From: an uncultured Clostridia bacterium
GTDB lineage: Bacteria; Bacillota; Clostridia; Christensenellales; Borkfalkiaceae
Length of the DNA stretch: 36,652 nt
Direction: 5' to 3'
Assembly: GCA_930990665.1 (NCBI GenBank)
Contig: CAKNQN010000016.1
Location: 1-36,652, forward strand
The position numbers and the translations under genes were made by a program. Numbering within the stretch: position 1 is the first letter of the stretch; each line of letters begins with the position of its first letter. The notes under the pieces were generated by a model. The model did no database searches. It worked only from the letters and a program-made list of their open reading frames with translations, and was not told the DNA's origin. Shown piece after piece: positions 1 to 7,228 of this stretch.

Positions 1-2
1 TG

Positions 3-515
3 TGGATCAACATCATCATGGACGGCCCGCCCGCGCTCACGCTCGGCCTGGAACCCATCCGCGACGACCTGATGCAGCGCAAACCCACCGCCCGCAGCGA
101 GAGCATCGTCTCCCGCCAGATGCTTTTCCGCATCGCCGTGAACGGCGTGTTCATGTGCCTTGTCTGCCTGGCGCAGATGGGCTGGAACTTCCTGCGCCTG
201 GAAACGGCGGAAGTCTCCACATCGGTGTTCACTCTCTTTGTCATCTTCCAGCTCTTCAACGCGTTCAACTGCCGCGAACTGGGCGACAAGAGCATCTTCC
301 CCAACATCCACCGCAACAAGCTGATGCTCGGCGCTTTCGTCATTGCGTTCGCCCTGCAGGTGCTCATCGTGCAGTTCGGCGGCGGGGTGTTCGGCACCGT
401 TCCCATGGAGGTGCTCGACTGGCTCAAGATCATCGCCCTCGCCCTCTCCGTCGTCGTGATCGACGAGGTGGTAAAACTTATTCGCCGCACGGCCGGCAAA
501 GCGGCCCGCGAATAA
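3..515 (+). CDS. Calcium-type P-type ATPase, C-terminal part (5' end outside window)
   Basis: Membrane pump fragment; the reading frame is open from the window edge, so the gene starts upstream. The first visible residues, WINIIMDGPPALTLGLEP, match the M6 segment of PMCA/SERCA-like Ca2+ P-ATPases, where the Asn and Asp of N-x3-D bind the ion. The conserved stretch that follows (LMQRKPTARSESIVSRQM) and about four hydrophobic helices fit the cation-ATPase C-terminal domain (M7-M10). The last ~15 residues are basic (KLIRRTAGK). In known relatives the protein exports Ca2+ from the cytoplasm. The catalytic domains cannot be judged here. A strong hairpin follows the stop codon. Family assignment is firm; ion specificity is inferred. 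Confidence 0.9.
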   Translation, partial: WINIIMDGPPALTLGLEPIRDDLMQRKPTARSESIVSRQMLFRIAVNGVFMCLVCLAQMGWNFLRLETAEVSTSVFTLFVIFQLFNAFNCRELGDKSIFPNIHRNKLMLGAFVIAFALQVLIVQFGGGVFGTVPMEVLDWLKIIALALSVVVIDEVVKLIRRTAGKAARE

Positions 516-533
516 ATTACGGTTAGACAAAAG

Positions 534-569
534 ATCTTCCGCCGCGCGCAGTCGCGCGCGGCGGAAGAT
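534..569 (+). terminator. Hairpin terminator after the P-ATPase
   Basis: A perfect 16-bp GC-rich stem (534-549 with 554-569) with a 4-nt loop starts 19 bases after the stop. The run of T is weak (TTGAAAATTTTT), so it is a probable rather than a textbook intrinsic terminator. Confidence 0.7.
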
Positions 570-583
570 TTGAAAATTTTTCG

Positions 584-690
584 GAAAGCTCCTGCAAAGG
601 GAGCTTTCGTTCTGTCTTTTTCCCGTATTCCGGAGCGGAAGAAACGCCTGCAAATAATTTCGGGGAGCTCCTGCAAAGGAAGCTTTCATT
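584..690 (+). repeat. Two related hairpins with a TGCAAAG loop in the 516-784 gene-free stretch
   Basis: No gene is visible between 516 and 914. Within it, 584-608 forms a perfect 9-bp stem (GAAAGCTCC / GGAGCTTTC). A similar, slightly imperfect copy lies at 663-687 (GGAGCTCCTGCAAAGGAAGC). The pair looks like a duplicated hairpin, perhaps a remnant terminator or part of a small RNA. Neither is followed by a clean T-run, although the second is followed by ATTTTTCG. Confidence 0.45.
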
Positions 691-784
691 TTTCGAATGC
701 CGCCAGCGGCAGGCGGGAGGGAAACGAAGGAAAAATGTCCGAAAAAAGGGGGGATTTCCCGCGGGGGAATCTCCGCGAAAGACA

Positions 785-813
785 TTGACAAACGCGGCAG
801 TTTATATTATAAT
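785..813 (+). promoter_or_regulatory. Consensus sigma-A promoter of the hydrogenase operon
   Basis: TTGACA at 785-790, exactly 17 bases, TATAAT at 808-813: a full match to the housekeeping consensus. Transcription should start near 820, leaving a ~95-nt leader before the first gene. The leader contains a small AAAACC/GGTTTT hairpin at 823-838, which could be an early pause or attenuation site. Confidence 0.9.
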
Positions 814-914
814 ATTTCCGATAAAACCGAATGGTTTTTCATCGCGCTTGCGGCTTGCCGAAAACGCGGTTTTTGCGTGTTCAGCGCAAGAAATACATAG
901 CGGGGTAAAATGTT

Positions 915-1160
915 ATGACGTTGAAAGTTTGTGTAGGCAGCTCCTGCCATCTCCGCGGCTCGTACGACGTGATCGAAGAGATGAAAAGGCTGATCAAGAA
1001 GTACGGCGCGGAAGACAAGATCGATCTGCAGGCCACCTTCTGTGTGGGCAACTGCACGAACGGGGTTTCCGTGCTTGCGGACGAAGTGCTGTTGCACGGC
1101 GCAAACAAGGAGAATTGCGAAGAGCTGTTCCTCACAGAGGTACTGCCGCTCTTAAAGTGA
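915..1160 (+). CDS. Thioredoxin-like [2Fe-2S] protein (NuoE/HydC-like), hydrogenase-associated
   Basis: 81-residue electron-transfer protein. Cysteines at 6, 11, 43 and 47 give the C-x4-C ... C-x3-C pattern of the thioredoxin-fold [2Fe-2S] ferredoxins related to NuoE and hydrogenase subunits, with the typical CVGNCTNG loop. It is much shorter than NuoE (~160 aa), so only the iron-sulfur domain is present. It is the first gene of the hydrogenase operon and ends 7 bases before the sensor hydrogenase gene, so it is probably its redox partner. The ATG at 915 is preferred because the ATG at 909 is followed almost at once by an in-frame stop. Fold and cluster type come from the family; the electron partner is inferred. 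Confidence 0.88.
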   Translation: MTLKVCVGSSCHLRGSYDVIEEMKRLIKKYGAEDKIDLQATFCVGNCTNGVSVLADEVLLHGANKENCEELFLTEVLPLLK

Positions 1161-1167
1161 GGCGCGC

Positions 1168-2865
1168 ATGATACAATACCTCGATTTTAAGGACGCGCGC
1201 TGCAAGGACTGTTACAAATGTCTGCGCGAGTGTCCGGTGAAGGCGATCAAGGTGATCGACCATCACGCCAAGATCATCGAAAACCGCTGCATTCTTTGCG
1301 GGCGGTGCACGAAGGTGTGCCCGCAGAACGCCAAGAGCGTACATACCGAGCGCGAAGAGGTGGAAAGGCTGCTCAAAACCGGCAAGGTGGTCGCGTCCGT
1401 CGCGCCCTCCTTTGTTTCCAGTTTCGGATTGCAGGATTTTTCTTCCATGAAACTCGCCCTTCTGCGGCTGGGCTTTGCCGACGCGGAAGAGACGAGCATC
1501 GGCGCGCGCGAAGTGACGGCGCAGTACAAGAAACTGCTCGAGGGGAAGACATTCAAAAATTTCATTACTTCCTGCTGTCCCGCCGTCAACACCATGATCG
1601 AGCTGTATTACCCGAAGGCGCTGGCCTATCTCGCGCCCGTCGACACCCCCATGATCGCGCACGCCAAGATGATCCGCAAGCGCGACCCCAAGGCGAAGGT
1701 GGTCTTTATCGGTCCCTGCATCGCCAAAAAGCGGGAGGCGCGGGAGAGCGGCATCGTGGACGGCGTGCTCACCTTCGAAGATCTTTCCCGGATGTTCGAA
1801 GACAAGGGCATCGTGCTTTCGGAGATCGCGCATCTTCCCGCACACGGAAAAGGGGAGGTCAACCGCGCCAAATTTTACCCCATCAGCCGCGGCATCATCA
1901 AGTCGTTCGCCAATTATGTGGACGGCTATGAATTCGTGGCGGTGGACGGCGCCGAAAAGTGCAAGGAAGTTTTGGAGAACATCGAGAGCCTTTCGGGCAT
2001 GTTCATCGAGATGAACAGCTGCGATTCCGCCTGCGTCAACGGGCCCTGCTCGCTCGCGCTCAAAGCGGGGGCGCTCAAGGCCAATGCGGACATCCGCAAA
2101 TATGTGAGCAAGGACATCGAGGCGGGCGGCACGTCGGAGTATACGCCTGTCGAAGACATCGATTTCACCTGCGTGCACGAGCGGCGCAGGACGGAGGATT
2201 TTATTCCGACCGACCGCCAGCTTTCGGAGATCCTCGCCAAGACGGGCAAGACGCGCCCGGAAGACATGCTCAACTGCGGCGCCTGCGGCTACGATACCTG
2301 CCTGGAAAAGGCGTGGGCGGTCGCCAACGGGTATGCGAACATCGAAATGTGCGTGCCGTACATGCGCGAGCGCGCCGAAAGCAGGAGCTACGAGATCATC
2401 CAGACCAGCCCCAACGGCATCGTCCTTCTGGACAACGACCTCAACATTCTGGAAATCAACGGCAAGGCGAAGGAACTGCTCGGCATCAAGGAGCGCGACA
2501 TCAAGGGGCAGGGGATCTTCCAGTATTTCAACCCGACGGATTTTGTCCTCGCGCAGAACGACAAAAAGAACCTCTACAACAAGAAGGAATACATCGAAAA
2601 GACGGGAAGTTACATTGAGCTTACCGTCATCGTGTTCAAGGACGGCCGCGGCGTCTACGGGGTGATGAAGGACATCACGCAGGAGACGAAGAACGAGGCG
2701 CAGCTGGACAAAGTCAAGCTGGAGACGCTCGCCACGACGGACGAGGTCATTCAGAAACAGATGCGCGTGGCGCAGGAGATCGCTTCCCTTCTCGGGGAGA
2801 CGACCGCCGAGACGAAAGTGGCGCTTCTGAAACTCAAAAAGACTCTGCAGGGCGGCGACAACTGA
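1168..2865 (+). CDS. hydS: Sensor-type [FeFe] hydrogenase with PAS domain (HydS-like)
   Basis: 565 aa. Order of parts: two [4Fe-4S] ferredoxin motifs (Cys 12/15/18/22 and 41/44/47/51); H-cluster domain with L1 TSCCPAV (134-140), L2 GPCIAKK (182-188) and L3 with Cys 285 and 289; a second Fe-S domain with Cys 370/373/378/395; a PAS domain at about 404-505; a short C-terminal helical tail. The catalytic-type proton-shuttle Cys of TSCCP is kept, but the Trp usual after CCPG is Val, the Met before the L2 Cys is Gly, and L3 lacks the glycine-rich GGC pattern. Such changes are usual in putative H2-sensing hydrogenases (groups C/D). The PAS module and the adjacent PP2C phosphatase gene fit a sensor of H2 or redox state. 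Cytoplasmic; no signal peptide. The signalling role is inferred from family and context. Confidence 0.88.
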   Translation: MIQYLDFKDARCKDCYKCLRECPVKAIKVIDHHAKIIENRCILCGRCTKVCPQNAKSVHTEREEVERLLKTGKVVASVAPSFVSSFGLQDFSSMKLALLRLGFADAEETSIGAREVTAQYKKLLEGKTFKNFITSCCPAVNTMIELYYPKALAYLAPVDTPMIAHAKMIRKRDPKAKVVFIGPCIAKKREARESGIVDGVLTFEDLSRMFEDKGIVLSEIAHLPAHGKGEVNRAKFYPISRGIIKSFANYVDGYEFVAVDGAEKCKEVLENIESLSGMFIEMNSCDSACVNGPCSLALKAGALKANADIRKYVSKDIEAGGTSEYTPVEDIDFTCVHERRRTEDFIPTDRQLSEILAKTGKTRPEDMLNCGACGYDTCLEKAWAVANGYANIEMCVPYMRERAESRSYEIIQTSPNGIVLLDNDLNILEINGKAKELLGIKERDIKGQGIFQYFNPTDFVLAQNDKKNLYNKKEYIEKTGSYIELTVIVFKDGRGVYGVMKDITQETKNEAQLDKVKLETLATTDEVIQKQMRVAQEIASLLGETTAETKVALLKLKKTLQGGDN

Positions 2866-2887
2866 GCGCCGCGCGGGGAAGGGTATT

Positions 2888-4048
2888 ATGGCATTGTGTC
2901 TGGAAAGCGGCTATACGTCGCTGAATAAAAAGAACGAAGAGCTGTGCGGCGACAACGTGGAGAGCACCGTCGCGGGCGGCTATACCACTCTCGTTCTCGC
3001 CGACGGCATGGGCAGCGGCGTCAAGGCGAACATACTTTCCACCCTCACATCAAAGATCCTCTGCACCATGGTCGCGGAGAACATCGACATCGAGGAATGT
3101 GTGGAGACCATCGTGCAGTCGCTTCCCGCCTGCAAGGTGCGCGGGGTGGCCTATTCCACCTTTTCGGTCATCCACATGAACGAAGAGGGCAAGGGGTATC
3201 TCTTTGAATTCGACAATCCGCAGGCCATTCTCGTGCGCGACTGCAAATGCCGCGATTTTGAGCGGCAGGGCATGGACGTGCTCGGGAAGACGGTGTATAA
3301 GACTTCGCTCGACCTGCGCGCGGGGGACATCGTCGTCGTGATGAGCGACGGGGTCATCCATGCGGGCATCGGGCAGACGCTCAACCTCGGCTGGCAGCGG
3401 CCGGAGGTGATGGAATTTCTGGACAACAATGTGAAGCCGGGCATGAGCGCGCGGGCGGTGGCCTGTCTTCTGGCGGGCGTATGCAACGACCTGTATCTCG
3501 GCCAGCCTGGCGATGACACGACGGTCGCCGCCGTCAAGGTGCGCGAAAAGCTGAAAGCCAGCCTGATGATCGGCCCGCCCGTCGACAAGAGCAAGGACGA
3601 TTTTTATATTTCCCGCTTTCTTTCGGGGGAGGGGAAAAAGGTCGTCTGCGGCGGAACGAGCTCGCAGATCGTGGCGCGGCATCTGCACACGTCGGTGCGG
3701 GCGTCCTTCGATTTCCCCGACCGCGACGTGCCGCCCATCGGCTTTATCGACGGCATCGACCTCACGACCGAGGGAGTGCTGACCATGCGCAGGCTGTTGG
3801 AACTTTCGGAAAAATATGTGGACGTGCACGATCTGACCCCCAAGACGTTCACCAAAAAGGACGGCGCGTCCCTTCTGGCGCAGCTTTTGTTTGAAGAGGC
3901 GAGCGACGTGCATTTCTATGTGGGGCAGAGCATCAATGCGGCGCACCAGGGGCTTCCCATCGACATCACGATGAAGCTCAAGCTGGTGGAGAGCCTCGCC
4001 GCCAACCTGAAAAAGATGGGAAAAAATGTGGAGATCGATTACGATTGA
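2888..4048 (+). CDS. SpoIIE-family PP2C serine/threonine phosphatase, hydrogenase-linked
   Basis: 386 aa. The N-terminal ~220 residues carry PP2C/SpoIIE metal-binding motifs: GDN (21-23), LADGMGSG (37-44), VMSDGV (151-156) and GDD (208-210). They form a Mg/Mn-dependent protein phosphatase core with no membrane segment. The last ~165 residues, starting about IGPPVDKSKDD, are a separate conserved-looking domain I cannot name. It lies 22 bases after hydS in the same operon. PP2C phosphatases of this class usually act on anti-anti-sigma factors or phosphoproteins, but none is encoded nearby, so the target is unknown. The likely role is output of the hydrogenase sensor (inference). Full-length sporulation SpoIIE is much longer and membrane-bound; this is not it. 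Confidence 0.85.
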   Translation: MALCLESGYTSLNKKNEELCGDNVESTVAGGYTTLVLADGMGSGVKANILSTLTSKILCTMVAENIDIEECVETIVQSLPACKVRGVAYSTFSVIHMNEEGKGYLFEFDNPQAILVRDCKCRDFERQGMDVLGKTVYKTSLDLRAGDIVVVMSDGVIHAGIGQTLNLGWQRPEVMEFLDNNVKPGMSARAVACLLAGVCNDLYLGQPGDDTTVAAVKVREKLKASLMIGPPVDKSKDDFYISRFLSGEGKKVVCGGTSSQIVARHLHTSVRASFDFPDRDVPPIGFIDGIDLTTEGVLTMRRLLELSEKYVDVHDLTPKTFTKKDGASLLAQLLFEEASDVHFYVGQSINAAHQGLPIDITMKLKLVESLAANLKKMGKNVEIDYD

Positions 4049-4096
4049 CAAACATGCGCAGGCGGCCTTTGCAAGAGGGCTTGCGGCAGGGAAAGA

Positions 4097-4126
4097 ATGA
4101 TGAAAAAGGCGTACATGCAGGAGTGA
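4097..4126 (+). CDS. Possible 9-residue leader peptide before hydA
   Basis: A tiny frame, MMKKAYMQE, sits in the 84-bp gap between the phosphatase and the second hydrogenase, preceded by a purine-rich GGCAGGGAAAG. Its last codons contain the AGGAG that serves as ribosome binding site for the hydrogenase gene at 4133. It could couple translation, or be chance. Confidence 0.2.
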   Translation: MMKKAYMQE

Positions 4127-4132
4127 ATAAGT

Positions 4133-5596
4133 ATGGCAGACAATCAGAGACTTTTCGACACAGCGGTTCAGAAACTCAAATATGAGGTGCTCAAAGCGCT
4201 CATCCGCAACGAGTATGAGCACTGCTATGACAATATCTATATCGATATCCCCAAGGAGATCTCGCCCGGGCCCAAGGCCACGATGCGCTGCTGCATTTTC
4301 AAGGAGCGGGCGATCGTGCAGGAACGCATCAAGCTCGCCCTCGGCGGCACCAAGGGGAACCCCAACGCGGTCGAGGTGATCGATATCGCCTGCGACGAAT
4401 GCCCGATCGGCGGCATCTTCGTCACGCCCGCCTGCCGCGGCTGTATCGTGCACCGCTGCAAGGAGGTGTGTCCCAAAGACGCCATCCAGATCATCGATCA
4501 TAAGGCGGTCGTCGACAAATCCAAGTGCATCGAGTGCGGCAAGTGCACCCAGGCCTGCCCGTACGGCGCCATCATCGCGCAGAAACGGCCCTGCGTCAAT
4601 TCCTGCAAGGTCAAGGCGATCACCGTCGGCGAGGACAAGAAGGCAGTCATCAACAACGACAAATGCATCTCCTGCGGCGCCTGCGTGTATCAGTGCCCCT
4701 TCGGCGCCATCGTCGATAAATCGCTCATCATGGAGAGCATCGACATCCTGAAAAAGTCGGAAAACAACACCAAATACCGCGTCTATGCCGTCATCGCGCC
4801 CTCCATCGTCAGCCAGTTCAAGTATGCGCGCATCGAACAGGTGGTCACGGGCATGCACAGGCTGGGCTTTCACCAGGTGGTCGAGGCGGCGCTCGGCGCG
4901 GATATCACCCTCTACCACGAGGCGGAGGAGTGGAAGGAACAGGGCATCCTCACGACTTCCTGTTGCCCTTCGTTTGTCATGTTTGTGGAGAAAAACTTCC
5001 CCGAACTTGCCAAATACGTCTCACATTCCGTTTCGCCCATGGTCGAGGCGGCCATGCTCATCAAGCGCACCGATCCCGACTGCAAGGTCATCTTTATCGG
5101 ACCGTGCGCCAGCAAAAAGCTGGAATACAAGCTCCCCAAGACCAAAGGAGCGATCGATTCGGTTCTCTCGTTCGAGGAATTGCAGGCATTTCTGGACGCG
5201 CGCGACATCGAGGTCGCGGCGCTGGAAGACACCGCGCTGGACAACGCCTCTTTCTACGGCAGGATCTTTGCCAAGAGCGGCGGCATCGCGCAGGGCATCG
5301 CAGACGTCGCCAAGGAAATGGGCATCGAGGGCGTGAAACCCATCGCGATGAACGGCATCGACGAGTGCCGCGCCGCGCTGATGAAGCTGAAATTCAACCG
5401 CGCCACCGAAAACTTTTTCGAGGGCATGGCTTGCGACGGCGGCTGCCTCAACGGCCCGCTCTGCCTCACGCACGGTCCGAAAAACGCGGTCGACGTCGAT
5501 AAATACGGCGCGCAGGCCAAGGAAAAGACCATCGACAATTCCGTCAAGCTCTATAAGCTCAGCATCGGCGAGACGGTCGATAAAAAGGAAGAATAA
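4133..5596 (+). CDS. hydA: [FeFe] hydrogenase, group B-like, with N-terminal ferredoxin domains
   Basis: 487 aa, cytoplasmic. An N-terminal part of ~85 residues is followed by a cysteine-rich region with several [4Fe-4S] motifs: Cys 101/104/109/113, Cys 132/135/138/142 and Cys 178/181/184/188, with extra Cys 87/90 and 154/158. The H-cluster domain follows: L1 TTSCCPSF (274-281), L2 IGPCASKKLE (322-331), L3 EGMACDGGCLNGP (430-442). All four H-cluster cysteines (278, 325, 434, 438) and the proton-shuttle Cys 277 are present, so catalysis of H2 production or oxidation with ferredoxin is expected. Layout and motifs resemble monomeric group B (HydA2-like) enzymes. It is the last gene of the operon, with AGGAG 9 bases before the ATG. 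Maturases HydEFG are not in the window. Confidence 0.92.
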   Translation: MADNQRLFDTAVQKLKYEVLKALIRNEYEHCYDNIYIDIPKEISPGPKATMRCCIFKERAIVQERIKLALGGTKGNPNAVEVIDIACDECPIGGIFVTPACRGCIVHRCKEVCPKDAIQIIDHKAVVDKSKCIECGKCTQACPYGAIIAQKRPCVNSCKVKAITVGEDKKAVINNDKCISCGACVYQCPFGAIVDKSLIMESIDILKKSENNTKYRVYAVIAPSIVSQFKYARIEQVVTGMHRLGFHQVVEAALGADITLYHEAEEWKEQGILTTSCCPSFVMFVEKNFPELAKYVSHSVSPMVEAAMLIKRTDPDCKVIFIGPCASKKLEYKLPKTKGAIDSVLSFEELQAFLDARDIEVAALEDTALDNASFYGRIFAKSGGIAQGIADVAKEMGIEGVKPIAMNGIDECRAALMKLKFNRATENFFEGMACDGGCLNGPLCLTHGPKNAVDVDKYGAQAKEKTIDNSVKLYKLSIGETVDKKEE

Positions 5597-5638
5597 CTGT
5601 TTTTTACAGAACGTACACCGCTTTTGCGGTACAAAAAC

Positions 5639-5681
5639 GGGATGCGCGGCGGCACAAATGTGCCGCCGCGCATCCCGTTTT
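5639..5681. terminator. Bidirectional terminator between hydA and the lipoprotein gene
   Basis: A perfect 17-bp stem (5639-5655 with 5660-5676) has an AAAT loop. It is followed by GTTTT on the plus strand and flanked by AAAAAC on the other side, which gives a T-run on the minus strand. It lies between convergent genes and can serve both. Confidence 0.9.
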
Positions 5682-5753
5682 ATCTTTCCGGCGGGAGGGG
5701 CGGCGCTTTCGCGCGGCCGCATATGTCCCGCCTGACATACGATGTTTCGTCCG

Positions 5754-7004
5754 TCATGCTCCGACCTGCGGCAGTGTCACCGAAGTGGTGCCGTAGTCGG
5801 AATAGATATGGGTGTTGGTTATCCCGTTGCCGAAGTCCCGGTAACAGGTTATTTCCGCAAGTTTTCCGTCTGCAAAAGAGACGGTAACCGAATTGAATGT
5901 AAAAAGATAATTGTCCAGCGCAGTCACGTTAAAGTCGGTAAAGACATACTCGTTTGTCTCCGCATTGAAAACCGCCTGATCGTAGGATGCGGCGATCGTT
6001 TCGCGCAGCGTGTTGTCGATCACGTAACTGTCATAAATTTCTTTGGTCCACACGCCGTCCTGCTGCTCATAGATAAAGCTTCCGTCCGGCGTTACCTCAT
6101 AGTAGGTATTGCGATTGCTGTCCGTTTGATAGTGTAAGAGTGTGACGTCGCCGTCGGTGACGTACCTCATCACCGTATAGGTGATCGGAGAAGGGGGGGC
6201 GTCGGTGATGGTCTTTCCGGTATAGTTTTTGAAATTTTCTTCGTCAAAGGCTGCGAGCCACTCTTGCTTTGTCATTTTCTGCGGGATTTCGGGAACCTGC
6301 GGCAGGGTGACCGACGTGGTGCCGTAGTCGGAAAAAGTACCGGAATAGCGGATGGTCATGCCTTCCGAGACCGCAGTATAGGAGAGCGAGGAAAGTTTTT
6401 TGTTTTCAAATCTGACCGTCAGCTGGGTGAGCTCACCGAACAGGGGATCTTTCTCCGAAAGGTAAGAGTCGGCGAAGTATCTTCCCTTTTCTGCATCGAA
6501 CGCAACCGAGGAATAGGCGCCTTCCGCAACCAGGACGTAGACCATGATGTCCTCAAGAGGCGAGGTCGTCTGGTCAAGCGGGGACTTTGTCCACTCGCCG
6601 TTTTCCTGTTCGTACATGCTATAACCCTCTTCCGCCTTCTCGTAATAATACCGGTCGGATGCCTCGTCCGATGTGCCGCTGGGGTCAAATATTTCTTCGC
6701 TGAGCTTATTTCCGTCCACCTTCCAGACGGAAGTCTGCTCCTCCGAAAGATCCTCGGAACTCATCGACATCGAGATCTCATACGTGAAGTTGGAAAAATT
6801 CTCTGTCTTGAAAGCGTCTGCCCACTCATCGGCGGTCAGAGTCAGGAGGGTATCGCCCGCATCGCCCGTGTTGTTTGTGTCGCCCGTGTTGCCAGTATCG
6901 CCGGTATCGCCCGTCGAAGTTTTGCCGGGGTCAGTGCAGGCGGCCGTCGCAAAAAAAGTGAGTGCCAGAAGCGTCGCCAGCAAAGAAAGCAAAGTCTTTT
7001 TCAT
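5754..7004 (-). CDS. Lipoprotein with two copies of an unrecognised ~170-aa module
   Basis: 416 aa. A Lys-Lys signal peptide ends in a lipobox (ATAAC, Cys 23), so a membrane-anchored extracytoplasmic lipoprotein is expected. After it comes a Gly-Asp-Thr/Asn repeat tether (~25 residues). Then two modules follow, each opening with a W-x2-AF-x2-ENF-x-N-(F/Y)-T pattern and closing with SDYGTTSVTLPQV. Between these are beta-rich stretches with G-x-WTK and a V-x-F-x-(N/D)-(G/K)-K-L pattern. The closing motif is nearly identical at DNA level between modules. The next gene on this strand (7229-8992) is a three-module paralogue. I do not recognise the family; a LppX/LolA-like beta fold is possible but unproven. 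Confidence 0.85.
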   Translation of the reverse strand: MKKTLLSLLATLLALTFFATAACTDPGKTSTGDTGDTGNTGDTNNTGDAGDTLLTLTADEWADAFKTENFSNFTYEISMSMSSEDLSEEQTSVWKVDGNKLSEEIFDPSGTSDEASDRYYYEKAEEGYSMYEQENGEWTKSPLDQTTSPLEDIMVYVLVAEGAYSSVAFDAEKGRYFADSYLSEKDPLFGELTQLTVRFENKKLSSLSYTAVSEGMTIRYSGTFSDYGTTSVTLPQVPEIPQKMTKQEWLAAFDEENFKNYTGKTITDAPPSPITYTVMRYVTDGDVTLLHYQTDSNRNTYYEVTPDGSFIYEQQDGVWTKEIYDSYVIDNTLRETIAASYDQAVFNAETNEYVFTDFNVTALDNYLFTFNSVTVSFADGKLAEITCYRDFGNGITNTHIYSDYGTTSVTLPQVGA

Positions 7005-7045
7005 GATTTACCTCCATATTATTTATCTCAATATTCTTTATTTAT

Positions 7046-7074
7046 ATTATATTACACAGAGGCGGGGATGAAAA
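7046..7074 (-). promoter_or_regulatory. Putative promoter of the two-module lipoprotein gene
   Basis: Read on the minus strand: TTTTCA (7074-7069), 17 bases, TATAAT (7051-7046). The -10 is perfect and the -35 only fair. The ribosome binding site GGAGGT lies close before the ATG at 7004. Confidence 0.55.
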
Positions 7075-7145
7075 CAGTTTGACGGGCTGTCGACAAAAAA
7101 TTTGATAAAAAAAGAGAGATTCCGGACAGGAACAATAAACGCAGG

Positions 7146-7165
7146 GGCGGCACTTTCGTGCCGCC
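7146..7165 (-). terminator. Hairpin after the three-module lipoprotein gene
   Basis: An 8-bp GC stem (GGCGGCAC / GTGCCGCC) with a TTTC loop, 64 bases past the stop of the minus-strand gene. The following T-run is weak, so it is a moderate terminator candidate. Confidence 0.5.
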
Positions 7166-7228
7166 GCCCGCTTCTTATATCGAATATTTTTCATCTCATT
7201 TGAAAAAATCGCGCGAAGAAAGTTTTTC

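Noticed and set aside
3050-4918. 622-codon open frame on the minus strand across the phosphatase and hydrogenase genes
   Set aside because: High-GC shadow of clearly conserved plus-strand genes; His/Asp/Arg-rich composition, no family signature and no ribosome binding site.
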